Assembly (NCBI GenBank): GCA_019237595.1
Contig: JAFAGU010000225.1
Coordinates: 1-13,366 of the forward strand
Reading direction: 5' to 3'
Source: Betaproteobacteria bacterium
Lineage (GTDB): Bacteria > Pseudomonadota > Gammaproteobacteria > Burkholderiales > SG8-39
Length of the DNA stretch: 13,366 nt
The notes below the pieces were generated by a model. It had not been told where the DNA came from. It did not search any database and saw nothing but the letters and a program-made list of their open reading frames with translations. Of this stretch, positions 1 to 6,824 are shown one piece after another. Numbering within the stretch: the first letter of the stretch is position 1; the number at the start of each line of letters is the position of its first letter. The position numbers and the translations under genes were made by a program.

Positions 1-925
1 TGCGCTGCGCCGGCGTCGCGCGCCCGACGTTGAACGTGCGGTAGTAGCAAGTGCGGTAGCCCATGAAGGACTGGATCACGTCGAAGAACGCCTGGTCTCC
101 CGGGCGGATGAGGCGGTCGGTGAAGTTGTGCGGATGCGGGCTGCAGCGCTCGCCGGAGATCGAGTTGATCGCCTCGACGCAATCGGAGCCCATCTCGTAG
201 AGGCGCTTCGTCGCGAGCGCGACGATCTGCGACTCCATGACGCCGGGCTTGAGCGCCTCGGCGATGTCCTGGTAGACGCCGTCCACCATCGCGGCGGCCA
301 TGTTGAGGAGCGTCAGCTCGTCGATGTTCTTGACCTCGCGCGCCTGGAGCATCGCTTGCTGCCCATCTCGAACTTTTATTTTTTCTTCTTGCAGGGCAAA
401 AAGCATGGGCGGCTCCACCACGTCGATGCCGATCGGCATGTCCGCCACGCCCTCTTCCTGCAGGATCGCCTTGATCTCCTTTGCCGCGTCCTTGAACAGG
501 AACGGATCGGCACCGACGGCGCCCCGCATGCCGAGGTTGCCGGCACGGCAGTGGTCGGTGTGCAGCCACGGCGCATAGAGCTTGTGGTGGCGCGCGGCGC
601 TGCCGAAATCCCAGATGTACGGATCGCCGGTTCCGGTCAGGAGCGAATAGCGCGTGAGCTTGTCGCGCGCCCACTCTCCGATGACGGTGCTCGTCGTGTA
701 GCGGATGTTGTGCTGGTCGAAGCAGAGCAGCGCGCCGAGCCCCGACTGCGCCAGTGCGGCACGCACGCGCGCCAGGCGATACTCGTGCAACCGGCGGAAA
801 TCGACGCGCTCCTCGAAATCGACCTGCGTGCGTCCCGGCGCCTGCAGCGGGCGATCCCAGCGGTGCTTCGGGTCGATGTCGTCGGGCCGGACGACTCTCG
901 GCGCCGGCCGCTTCGCTTTCGCCAT
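1..925 (-). CDS. M24-family (creatinase/aminopeptidase P fold) hydrolase, 3' end outside window
   Basis: About 308 codons are visible; the C-terminus lies beyond base 1. The start ATG (923-925) is preceded by a good GGAGGAG-type ribosome site. Residues ~45-170 look like a creatinase N-terminal domain (GALLCFDQHNIRY). From ~190 the M24 pita-bread domain begins, with the SPHPHNFTDR segment followed by the first metal-ligand position, Asp282 in QAFFDVIQSF. The second ligand, normally Asp eleven residues later, is Cys293 (GYRTCYYRTF, where active peptidases have SDxTRTF). The protein may therefore be a non-metal, creatinase-like hydrolase or an altered enzyme; a proline-peptidase label would be risky. 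The remaining ligands are outside the window. It follows the lipoprotein gene by 25 bases and is probably the last visible gene of the leftward operon. Codons around 366-406 are unusually AT-rich. The family is clear; the substrate is unknown. Confidence 0.85.
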   Translation of the reverse strand, partial: MAKAKRPAPRVVRPDDIDPKHRWDRPLQAPGRTQVDFEERVDFRRLHEYRLARVRAALAQSGLGALLCFDQHNIRYTTSTVIGEWARDKLTRYSLLTGTGDPYIWDFGSAARHHKLYAPWLHTDHCRAGNLGMRGAVGADPFLFKDAAKEIKAILQEEGVADMPIGIDVVEPPMLFALQEEKIKVRDGQQAMLQAREVKNIDELTLLNMAAAMVDGVYQDIAEALKPGVMESQIVALATKRLYEMGSDCVEAINSISGERCSPHPHNFTDRLIRPGDQAFFDVIQSFMGYRTCYYRTFNVGRATPAQR

Positions 926-950
926 GGGAAGGAACTCCTCCGGCGAAATT

Positions 951-1523
951 CTACTTGGAGATGAGGTCCATCCGTCGGCGCAGCCGCGCCGCTGTTTCGC
1001 GATCGCCCGCGTCTTCCGCGCGCTTTGCCTGGACGCCGAGCCACGCGAGCAGCGGCCGCGCCCAGCCCTGCGCGGAAGAGAGGTCGACCGCGGCCTGGAT
1101 CTCCGCCGGCGTGATCGCCGTCTTGCGCAGCGCGACGCCCGCCGCGACCAGCCGCGAGAGCGGGTCATCGCTCGCCTTGCCGGCGCCTTTGCCGAGCAGG
1201 TAGTCCCCGTAGGCGATCTCCTCGGGCCCAGCGTCCTGCCGCAGCGCTTCGAATGCCGGGCAGCCGTCGAATTCGAGCGAGGCGGTGCGCACTGCGCAGC
1301 GCACGAGCTCGGCGCGGGCAAGGAGGTCCGCGCGGCCGGTGCGCTTGAGGTTCGCCTTGACGTCGGCGAAGTCGGATTCTGCGAGCGCCGTGTCGCCGAC
1401 GAGGTAGTCCTGGCGGAAATATTCCATCGAATCGGCGGCATTGAGCTGCCAGTCCGGCGGCGTGGGCGAGCCAGCGCACGCGCACAGCGCGAGGGTGGAG
1501 AGAAGAAGGAGCCGCGCCCTCAC
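951..1523 (-). CDS. small predicted outer-membrane lipoprotein of unknown function, downstream of mlaD
   Basis: This encodes a 190-residue protein when started at GTG 1521-1523. That GTG overlaps the mlaD stop as GTGA, and it places the signal peptide at the very N-terminus. The reading frame stays open 13 codons further up to 1562, but that would put a non-signal extension inside mlaD. The start MRARLLLLSTLALCAC gives a positively charged n-region, a short hydrophobic core and a lipobox LCAC with Cys16 as the lipidated residue. Residue +2 is Ala, which by the usual rule means outer-membrane sorting. The mature part is mostly helical in appearance and rich in Ala, Asp and Leu, and I recognise no domain. 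It does not resemble PqiC/YmbA auxiliary lipoproteins in any motif I can see. Its position after mlaE-mlaD suggests a role with that MCE system, but this is inferred from context only. Confidence 0.75.
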   Translation of the reverse strand: MRARLLLLSTLALCACAGSPTPPDWQLNAADSMEYFRQDYLVGDTALAESDFADVKANLKRTGRADLLARAELVRCAVRTASLEFDGCPAFEALRQDAGPEEIAYGDYLLGKGAGKASDDPLSRLVAAGVALRKTAITPAEIQAAVDLSSAQGWARPLLAWLGVQAKRAEDAGDRETAARLRRRMDLISK

Positions 1524-2500
1524 GGCAGGCGGATCTGCGTCTCGCCCTTGTTGAAGGGCCACTTGCGGTTGATCTCGTCGATGAGCGAATTCACCTTGCG
1601 CAGGCTTGCGTCGACCTCTGCCCTCAGCGCGGAAAGGTCGCGGCTCGCCGCCTTGGCGTTCCCGCTCACCGCCTGCGCGTCGGCGAGGATCCGGTCCACG
1701 CCCTTCAGGCTTTCGCGCACTTCGCCGAGGAGCGCGTTCGCCTGGTCGACGGCGCGCTGGGTGCCGTCCACGACCCCGCCGTTGCCGAAGAGCCGGTCGT
1801 CGGCTTTCGCGAGCACGCCATCGAGGCGCTGCGCGACGCCGCCCATGCGGGAAAGCAGCGTGTTCGCGTGGTCGATGGCGAGGAGCACTTTCTTCGCGTC
1901 CTCGTCGCTGCCCAGCGCCGCCGCGAGCACGCCGCCCTTGCCCGCGAGCCGCTCGGTTACCGTCTTGACGTTTCCGAGGCTCGCCTGGAGGCTCCCGGTC
2001 GAGCCCGTCATGTCCTCCAGGTTCTGCAGGACGCTTCGCAACGACGCCACCATGCGCGGAATTTCCTCGGACGTGTCGCCGCGGAGGACGGGACGCTCGG
2101 CGCCGTCGGCAAGCGATTCATCCTGGAGATTGCCGGTGAAGGCCCGGATGCGTGCGGAGCCCACGATGCCGCGCTCGAGCGTGAAGATCGTGCTTTTCTT
2201 CAGCCAGCGGGCGTCCTTGAGCGGGACGCGCACATCGATGCGCGCGCGGCCGTCGTCGCCGAGCTCGATGCGGTAGACCCGGCCGATGGGAAAGCCCGAG
2301 AACGTGAGATCCATCCCGATGCTCACGCCTTCGGCGTTGTCCGAGACGAGCGTAAGGCGCTGCGTCGCCTCGAAAACGCCGCGGGCCCAGAGCACGTAGA
2401 GCACGAACCCGACGCCGATGATCACGGTGAGGCCGAGGAGCAGCCCGGCCCGGAACGGCAGGTTCTTCGCGATCGCCTTGTCGTCTGGCGCGGCAGCCAT
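1520..2500 (-). CDS. mlaD: MlaD/MCE-domain periplasmic lipid-transport protein
   Basis: This is a 326-residue protein. The start ATG (2498-2500) shares its A with the mlaE stop (TGATG); an alternative GTG one codon upstream is less likely. A cytoplasmic tail precedes a single membrane anchor at about residues 18-38 (LLLGLTVIIGVGFVLYVLWA). The MCE domain follows at about 45-125, with SDNAEGVSIGMDLTFSG and the FPIGRVYRIEL strand typical of the family. The rest, to residue 326, is a long helical region that could form a coiled coil, as in longer MCE proteins that build a tunnel or needle. In the Mla, Pqi and Mce systems such proteins form oligomeric rings that hold lipids between the inner-membrane permease and the outer membrane. 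The gene pairs directly with mlaE. The family assignment is secure; the gene symbol is by homology, since no mlaF, mlaB or mlaC is visible. Confidence 0.9.
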   Translation of the reverse strand: MAAAPDDKAIAKNLPFRAGLLLGLTVIIGVGFVLYVLWARGVFEATQRLTLVSDNAEGVSIGMDLTFSGFPIGRVYRIELGDDGRARIDVRVPLKDARWLKKSTIFTLERGIVGSARIRAFTGNLQDESLADGAERPVLRGDTSEEIPRMVASLRSVLQNLEDMTGSTGSLQASLGNVKTVTERLAGKGGVLAAALGSDEDAKKVLLAIDHANTLLSRMGGVAQRLDGVLAKADDRLFGNGGVVDGTQRAVDQANALLGEVRESLKGVDRILADAQAVSGNAKAASRDLSALRAEVDASLRKVNSLIDEINRKWPFNKGETQIRLP

Positions 2501-3279
2501 CACGCGTACTTTACCGCCAGCGAGACGAACTCGATCACGGCGAGCGCAAGGATGAGGCGCACCATCGCGCCCATGACGGCGATCGGCGCCGACTTGAGGT
2601 TCGCGTTCGCCTCCAGGCCGGCCGCGATCGGGATGCCGGCCACCACCACGCCGAAGGTCATCGACTTGAGGATGAAGCCGGCGAGGATGGCGATGCTGAA
2701 GACGCCTGCGACCTCGCGCGTGTAGGGCGCGAAGCCCCACGGCGAGACGCCGTACATCGCGATGTACGCGAGCACGAGCGCGATGGCGCAGGTAATCACC
2801 GTCAGGGCGGCCACCGAAAGGGCACAAGCGACCACGCGCGGCACGAATTCGCGCTTGAGCGGGTCGATGCCCTGCGCGCGCATCGCCTCGAGCTCGCCCG
2901 AGGCGTGCATGAGCGCGACCTCGGCGCTGATGGCCGAGCCGGAGCGCAGCGCGACGATGAGGGCGGTCCCGAACGGCAGGAGCTCGAGGACGAGGACGCG
3001 GAAGACGAGCTCCAGCGCGTAGTCCGAGAGGCCGTATGCGCGAGCGGCGTTGACCGTGATCTGGATCACGAGCAGGCTCAGGACCGCCGAGAAAACCGTG
3101 AAGCCCGGCAGCAGCTGCCAGGCCGTGAAGTAGATCTGGCGCACGGCCACGGCACGCGTGGCCGCCGAGTACGTCTCCCGCGAGAGCGCCGCCGCCGCGG
3201 CAGCGAGCGCGAACCGCGCCGCGTGCCCCCATGCCTCGAACCAGCGGATCGCGTGCGCGGCGTGCTCGGGCGTGTCCAC
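2500..3279 (-). CDS. mlaE: MlaE-family ABC permease of an MCE lipid-transport system
   Basis: This is a 259-residue integral membrane protein, normal length for MlaE/YrbE. The start is GTG (3277-3279), preceded by TAGGAG, in which TAG is the stop codon of the dehydrogenase gene upstream, so translation is probably coupled. The diagnostic segment lies at residues ~110-140: LRSGSAISAEVALMHASGEL followed by EAMRAQGIDP. It matches the conserved cytoplasmic coupling region of the family. Hydrophobic segments fall at about 55-75, 88-110, 145-175, 190-215 and 235-255. The family works as a dimer with an ATPase (MlaF) and a ring of MCE proteins to move phospholipids or other lipids across the inner membrane. 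mlaD follows with a one-base overlap. The ATPase that would be expected beside it is missing; the upstream neighbour is a dehydrogenase. Confidence 0.92.
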   Translation of the reverse strand: MDTPEHAAHAIRWFEAWGHAARFALAAAAAALSRETYSAATRAVAVRQIYFTAWQLLPGFTVFSAVLSLLVIQITVNAARAYGLSDYALELVFRVLVLELLPFGTALIVALRSGSAISAEVALMHASGELEAMRAQGIDPLKREFVPRVVACALSVAALTVITCAIALVLAYIAMYGVSPWGFAPYTREVAGVFSIAILAGFILKSMTFGVVVAGIPIAAGLEANANLKSAPIAVMGAMVRLILALAVIEFVSLAVKYA

Positions 3280-3287
3280 GCGGGCTC

Positions 3288-4364
3288 CTAGCCGCCGGCC
3301 GCGAGCGCCTCGACGCGCGAGGCCTCGAGCCCGAGCTTGCCCGCCGCCGCGAGGATTTCCTTCCAGGTCGCCTCATCGACGGGAACGCCTTCCTTCTCGC
3401 GCTTGGCGCGCATCTCGCGCTCGGGCTCGCCGGCAATGCGCAGCTTGTCGAAGCCGGGCGCCACCGGAGAAGCCCTTAGCGACTGCAGGAACGCCCTCGC
3501 CTCTTCCACGAACGCGTCCTTCTGCGGCAGCGCGGAGGGATCGATCAGGATCGCAAGCATGCCGTTCCAGACGCGCTTCTTCGAGCGATCGCCCTCCTGG
3601 TGCTCGGTGCCGCCGCCGCTGAGCGCTCCGCCGAGGAGCTCGCAGGCCAGCGCAAGGCCGTAGCCCTTGTAGAGCCCGAAGGTGCGCAGCGCGCCCAGCG
3701 GCTCGACCACGCCATAGCGAGGATCGCTCGTCGGGCGTCCCTGGTCGTCGATCAGCCATTCCGGCGACACCTTGTCGCCCTTGTTGTAGGCGACGCGCAT
3801 CTTGCCCTGGGCGACGGCGCTCGTCGCCATGTCGAGCACGAAGGGCGGCTCGCCAGGAAGCGGGATCGCGATGCAGACCGGGTTCGTCCCGAAGCGCGCG
3901 TCGGCGCCCGCGTAGGGCGCCACGATGGCGCGCGAGATCACGTTCACGAAGTGCATCGAAACGAGGCCCTGCTCGGCGGCCTGCTCGCCCCACTGCCCGA
4001 TCCGTCCCAGATGATGTGCGCGGGCGAGCGTCATCACGCAGCTGCCGTGGCGCTTCGCGCGCTCGATCGCGAGCGCCATGGCCTCGTGGCCGATCACCTG
4101 TCCGTAGCCCTTCGCGCCGTCGAGGGCGAGAAGCGCACCCGCATCGAGCTTCACCTGTGGATGCTGGTTCACGGCGAGGCCGCCCTCGAGGAGCGAGTCC
4201 ACGTAGCGGGGGATCATGCCGATGCCGTGCGAATCGTGGCCGAGGAGGTTCGCGGTGACGAGGTTCTCCGCGACCATGCGCGCCTCGCGCGCGTCGCTGC
4301 CGCCGGCCGCCACGACCGCCTCGATCGCGCGCACGAGCCCGTTCTTTGCGAAAGTTCGCGTCAT
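3288..4364 (-). CDS. malate/L-lactate dehydrogenase-family (Ldh2/YlbC/YbiC) NAD(P)-dependent oxidoreductase
   Basis: This is a 358-residue enzyme, the usual family length. The ATG (4362-4364) overlaps the LysR stop as ATGA; the frame is open further up to 4451, but that part lies inside lysR. Family marks are LGHDSHGIGMIPRYVDSL at ~41-58, ARAHHLGRIGQWGEQA at ~114-129, a FGTNPVCIAIP strand, FVLDMATSAVAQGK and the C-terminal GLYKGYGLALACELLGG. This family (PF02615) is distinct from classical LDH/MDH. It reduces 2-keto acids or oxidises 2-hydroxy acids; members include YbiC, YiaK (2,3-diketogulonate), AllD (ureidoglycolate) and piperideine-2-carboxylate reductases. Shared control with a sugar-acid dehydratase/aldolase unit would fit a hydroxy- or keto-acid substrate, but the sequence does not settle which one. 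Only 8 bases separate its stop from the mlaE start. Confidence 0.9.
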   Translation of the reverse strand: MTRTFAKNGLVRAIEAVVAAGGSDAREARMVAENLVTANLLGHDSHGIGMIPRYVDSLLEGGLAVNQHPQVKLDAGALLALDGAKGYGQVIGHEAMALAIERAKRHGSCVMTLARAHHLGRIGQWGEQAAEQGLVSMHFVNVISRAIVAPYAGADARFGTNPVCIAIPLPGEPPFVLDMATSAVAQGKMRVAYNKGDKVSPEWLIDDQGRPTSDPRYGVVEPLGALRTFGLYKGYGLALACELLGGALSGGGTEHQEGDRSKKRVWNGMLAILIDPSALPQKDAFVEEARAFLQSLRASPVAPGFDKLRIAGEPEREMRAKREKEGVPVDEATWKEILAAAGKLGLEASRVEALAAGG

Positions 4365-5263
4365 GAGGCGGCCGAGTTTACTTGCTTGGCGACGCGGCGC
4401 GTGACGTCGAGGAACGCTTTCACGACGGGCGACGAGTCGAGCCGGCGCCACGCGACCGCGGTGCGCGAGGCGGGCGTCGCTTCGCGAAGGGGCCGGAAGG
4501 CGACGCCGGCGAGCCCCATCTTCTGCGCCGAGGCGGGAACCAGCGCGACGCCGATGCCGGCCGACACGATGCCAACCACCGTGTGGGTCTGGTTTGCCTC
4601 TTGGGCAACGCGCGGCGTGAACCCGTTCTTCAGGCAGAACCCCATGACGAGGTCGTGGTACACGAGCCCCGGCTGGCGCGGAAAGATGACGAACGGCTCG
4701 CTCGCGAGCCGCTGCGCCGGCACACGCTTGAGCGCCGCGAGCGGATGGCTCGCCGGAAGCGCGACCACGAACGGCTCCTCCAGGATCGTCTCGAACTCGA
4801 GCTCCGCGTCCGGCACCGGCGGCCGAAGGAGGCCCACTTCCACGTCCCCCCGGCGCAGCGCCTCCAGCTGCTGCGGCAACGTGAGCTCGCGAAGCTCGAG
4901 CCGCACGCCGGGAAAGCCGTGCGAAAAATCCCGAAGGACGAGCGGGAGCAGGGAATAGGCGGTCGCAGCCAGGTAGCCGATGGCGAGGCGCCCGACTTCG
5001 CCGCGCTCGGCGCGCTGCGCGAGCTCGACCGCCTTGGCGGCGCGCGCGAGCGTCGCCCGCGCCTCCTCGAGGAACGCGGCGCCCGCATGCGTGAGCGCCA
5101 CGCGCCGGCGCGTGCGCTCGAACAAGCGCACGCCAAGCTCCCGCTCGAGGCCGCTGATCGCCTGCGAAAGCGGCGGCTGCGTCATCGACAAGCGCTTCGC
5201 CGCGCGCCCGAAATGGAGCTCCTCGGCGAGAGTGACGAAATAGCGCAGCGAGCGGAGTTCCAA
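4361..5263 (-). CDS. LysR-type transcriptional regulator
   Basis: This is a 300-residue protein, standard LTTR length. I chose TTG at 5261-5263 because it gives the canonical start (M)ELRSLRYFVTLAEELHFG. No ATG or GTG lies suitably near, although the frame stays open far upstream. The winged helix-turn-helix spans about residues 1-60, with the recognition helix in RLSMTQPPLSQAISGLERE. The linker and effector-binding domain follow, with the typical LAIGYLAATAYSLLPLVLRDF strand and helix and the VVGIVSAGIGVALVPASAQK segment. The MTQPPLSQAI pattern is common in regulators of aromatic and organic-acid catabolism. The gene diverges from the binding-protein gene at 5405 with a 141-base gap that holds a likely LysR box. 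Its stop overlaps the dehydrogenase start (ATGA), so it is also the first gene of the leftward operon, an arrangement that would link autoregulation to the downstream genes. Confidence 0.93.
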   Translation of the reverse strand: MELRSLRYFVTLAEELHFGRAAKRLSMTQPPLSQAISGLERELGVRLFERTRRRVALTHAGAAFLEEARATLARAAKAVELAQRAERGEVGRLAIGYLAATAYSLLPLVLRDFSHGFPGVRLELRELTLPQQLEALRRGDVEVGLLRPPVPDAELEFETILEEPFVVALPASHPLAALKRVPAQRLASEPFVIFPRQPGLVYHDLVMGFCLKNGFTPRVAQEANQTHTVVGIVSAGIGVALVPASAQKMGLAGVAFRPLREATPASRTAVAWRRLDSSPVVKAFLDVTRRVAKQVNSAAS

Positions 5264-5305
5264 GCGGGCTTGCTCTCTTACGTGCTGGGCGCGGCGGAAG
5301 GGCGA

Positions 5306-5311
5306 CTTATA
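5306..5311 (-). promoter_or_regulatory. candidate -10 element for lysR (TATAAG)
   Basis: Read leftward, 5311-5306 is TATAAG, five of six matches to the sigma70 -10, about 40 bases before the TTG start of lysR. The -35 is poor: TTGCTG exists, but 20 bases away. The element overlaps the left half of the LysR box, so a bound regulator would block it, matching the common autorepression pattern. Confidence 0.35.
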
Positions 5312-5323
5312 CAGTTGCCGTAT
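5309..5323. promoter_or_regulatory. LysR-type operator, ATAC-N7-GTAT (T-N11-A)
   Basis: A perfect 4-bp dyad, ATAC (5309-5312) and GTAT (5320-5323), is separated by seven bases and satisfies the T-N11-A rule of LysR binding sites. It lies 46 bases from the lysR start and 82 bases from the binding-protein start, the usual place for a primary recognition site. The direct repeat CAGTT at 5312-5316 and 5324-5328 overlaps it. The assignment rests on pattern and position; the adjacent LysR is the presumed ligand. Confidence 0.6.
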
Positions 5324-5344
5324 CAGTTCGACAGCAATTATAGA
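5315..5344 (+). promoter_or_regulatory. candidate sigma70 promoter for the rightward operon
   Basis: TTGCCG (5315-5320, four of six matches to the -35) is followed after 18 bases by TATAGA (5339-5344, four of six to the -10). This places the transcription start near 5350, about 50 bases before the ATG. The -35 lies inside the LysR box, as expected for LysR control. Weak consensus is normal for an activated promoter. Confidence 0.4.
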
Positions 5345-5404
5345 TTGGACGGCGGTAGGGCCGATTCCTAGACTCGCTCCGAGGAGCACCAGAGGGAGGA
5401 GACC

Positions 5405-6712
5405 ATGAAAAGACGCGACCTCATCAAGGCAGGCGCGGCCCTCGCCACGGCCGGCGCCCTGCCGGCAGTTCCGGGCGTGGCGCAAGCGCAGGCCTGGACG
5501 AACCAGCCGGAAAAAGGCGCGAAGCTGCGCGTGATGCGCTGGAAGCGCTTCGTGGAGGGCGACGAGCGCGTGTGGATGGAGAACACGAAGCGCTTTTCCG
5601 AGCGCTACGGCGTCGAGGTGCGCGTCGACAGCGAGAGCTTCGACGACATCCGGCCGAAGGCGGCGGTGGCCGCCAACGTCGGCAGCGGCCCCGACATCAT
5701 CCTCGGCTGGTTCGACGATGCGCATCTCTATCCCGACAAGCTCGTCCCGGTCACCGATGTCGCCGAGTACCTCGGGAAGAAGTACGGCGGCTGGTATCCG
5801 GTGTCGCGCGACTACGGGATGCGCGGCAAGGAGTGGATCGCGCTTCCGATCGGCGCGAATGGCGGCGCCATGGTGTACCGCAAAAGCCACGTGCAGGCCG
5901 CGGGATTCGAGGCGTTTCCCGCGACGTGGACGGAATACCTGAAGCTCGCGCAGGCCATGAAGGCCAAGGGTACGCCGGTGGGCCATGCGCTCGGCCACGC
6001 GAGCGGCGACGCACCGACCTGGCTCTACTGCCTGTGGTGGGGCTTCGGCGGAAAGCTCGTGGACGAAAAGGGCAACGTGACGATCAACAGCCCCGAGACG
6101 CTCGCCGCGCTCGAATACGCGAGGCAGCTCTACGCGACCTTCCCGCCGGGCACGCTTTCCTGGCTCGACCCGAGCAACAACAAGGCGTTCCTCGACGGAC
6201 AGATCAGCTGCACGAACAACGCCATCTCCATCTACTACGTGGCGAAGAGCTCGAACGACGAGAAGCTGCGCGCCATGGCAGCCGACATCGAGCACGCGCA
6301 CTGGCCCGTCGGCCCCATCGGCAAGCCCACGGAGCTCCACCAGATCACGCAGGCGATGGTGTTCAAGTACTCGCGGTACCCCAAAGCGGCGAAGGAATAC
6401 CTGCGCTTCATGATGGAGAAGGAGCAATACGCGCCGTGGCAGACCGCCTCGCTCGGCTACGTCATGCAGCCCCTTGCTGCCTACGAGAACAGCGCTATCT
6501 GGACCGAGGAGCCCAAGGCCGCCGCCTTCCGCTACGGCATGAAGAACATGCGCCACCACGGCTACGCCGGCCGCCTGGGCGCTGCGTCGGCCGCGACCCT
6601 CGCCGACTTCATCGTCGTGGACATGTTCGCGGAGGCCGCATCGGGCGACAAGTCGCCCAAGGAAGCCGCCGAGCGCGCCACGAAGCGCGCCGAGAGGTAC
6701 TACAAGGTCTAA
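5405..6712 (+). CDS. ABC transporter extracellular solute-binding protein (family 1, sugar-type), Tat-exported; first paralogue
   Basis: This is a 435-residue periplasmic binding protein with a strong GGAGG ribosome site. The start MKRRDLIKAGAALATAG carries a twin-arginine motif (Arg3-Arg4) and a moderately hydrophobic core ending in a VAQAQA-like cleavage site near residue 28-30, so export is probably folded, via Tat. The mature start EKGAKLRVMRWKRF and the AVAANVGSGPDIILG segment mark a family 1 (MalE/UgpB-like) protein. It is paralogous along its whole length to the protein at 11527, roughly two-thirds identical by eye. The pocket-facing segments differ: GANGGAMVYRKSH here versus GAAGSMMVYRESQ there, and WPVGPIGKPTELHQ versus YPVGPSGSGAAFHL. 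It is the first rightward gene, 6 kb away from the permease, so it probably feeds the same transporter with a different ligand or affinity. The ligand is unknown. Confidence 0.9.
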   Translation: MKRRDLIKAGAALATAGALPAVPGVAQAQAWTNQPEKGAKLRVMRWKRFVEGDERVWMENTKRFSERYGVEVRVDSESFDDIRPKAAVAANVGSGPDIILGWFDDAHLYPDKLVPVTDVAEYLGKKYGGWYPVSRDYGMRGKEWIALPIGANGGAMVYRKSHVQAAGFEAFPATWTEYLKLAQAMKAKGTPVGHALGHASGDAPTWLYCLWWGFGGKLVDEKGNVTINSPETLAALEYARQLYATFPPGTLSWLDPSNNKAFLDGQISCTNNAISIYYVAKSSNDEKLRAMAADIEHAHWPVGPIGKPTELHQITQAMVFKYSRYPKAAKEYLRFMMEKEQYAPWQTASLGYVMQPLAAYENSAIWTEEPKAAAFRYGMKNMRHHGYAGRLGAASAATLADFIVVDMFAEAASGDKSPKEAAERATKRAERYYKV

Positions 6713-6738
6713 AGGATGAAGGAGCGTTTCTGACACGC

Positions 6739-6792
6739 CGGGGCGGCTGGCCGGCTCCGGGCACCTCCTCCGCCCGCCCGGCGGCCGCCCCG
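6739..6792 (+). repeat. GC-rich intercistronic stem-loop after the first binding-protein gene
   Basis: CGGGGCGGC (6739-6747) pairs perfectly with GCCGCCCCG (6784-6792). Inside it, GCCGG (6750-6754) pairs with CCGGC (6778-6782), giving a 9+5 bp interrupted stem. No T-run follows, so it is not a typical intrinsic terminator. Its place after a binding-protein gene within an operon suggests 3'-end mRNA protection or partial attenuation, which would raise binding-protein output over the enzymes downstream. The function is inferred. Confidence 0.45.
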
Positions 6793-6824
6793 CGCGTGGT
6801 TGTGTTCACTGCCATGGAGCCGCA

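Larger units (their letters stand above)
5264..5404. promoter_or_regulatory. divergent promoter region between lysR and the binding-protein operon
   Basis: This is the only clearly AT-richer non-coding stretch in the window; the AT-rich core is about 5305-5350. It separates two start codons facing away from each other and contains the LysR box, a rightward promoter candidate and a leftward -10 candidate listed separately. A strong ribosome site (GGGAGGAGA, 5395-5403) ends it on the right. Both transcription units of the window probably start here. Confidence 0.7.

Noticed and set aside
705..2276. Long plus-strand open frame opposite the M24, lipoprotein and mlaD genes
   Set aside because: Low-complexity Arg/Ser/Ala translation; the minus strand carries well-supported proteins throughout.
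3600..4958. Plus-strand open frames opposite the dehydrogenase and lysR genes
   Set aside because: Shadows of two family-recognisable genes on the other strand, with composition typical of GC-rich antisense frames.
5264..6736. Open minus-strand frame running on upstream of lysR across the whole binding-protein gene
   Set aside because: It is antisense to a clear gene and open only because of high-GC codon bias; its translation is Arg/His/Val-rich with no family pattern, and the LysR protein begins naturally at 5263.
6739..6792. Stem-loop as an intrinsic terminator ending the first binding-protein transcript
   Set aside because: No T-run follows the stem, and the downstream genes have no convincing promoter, so readthrough is more likely.
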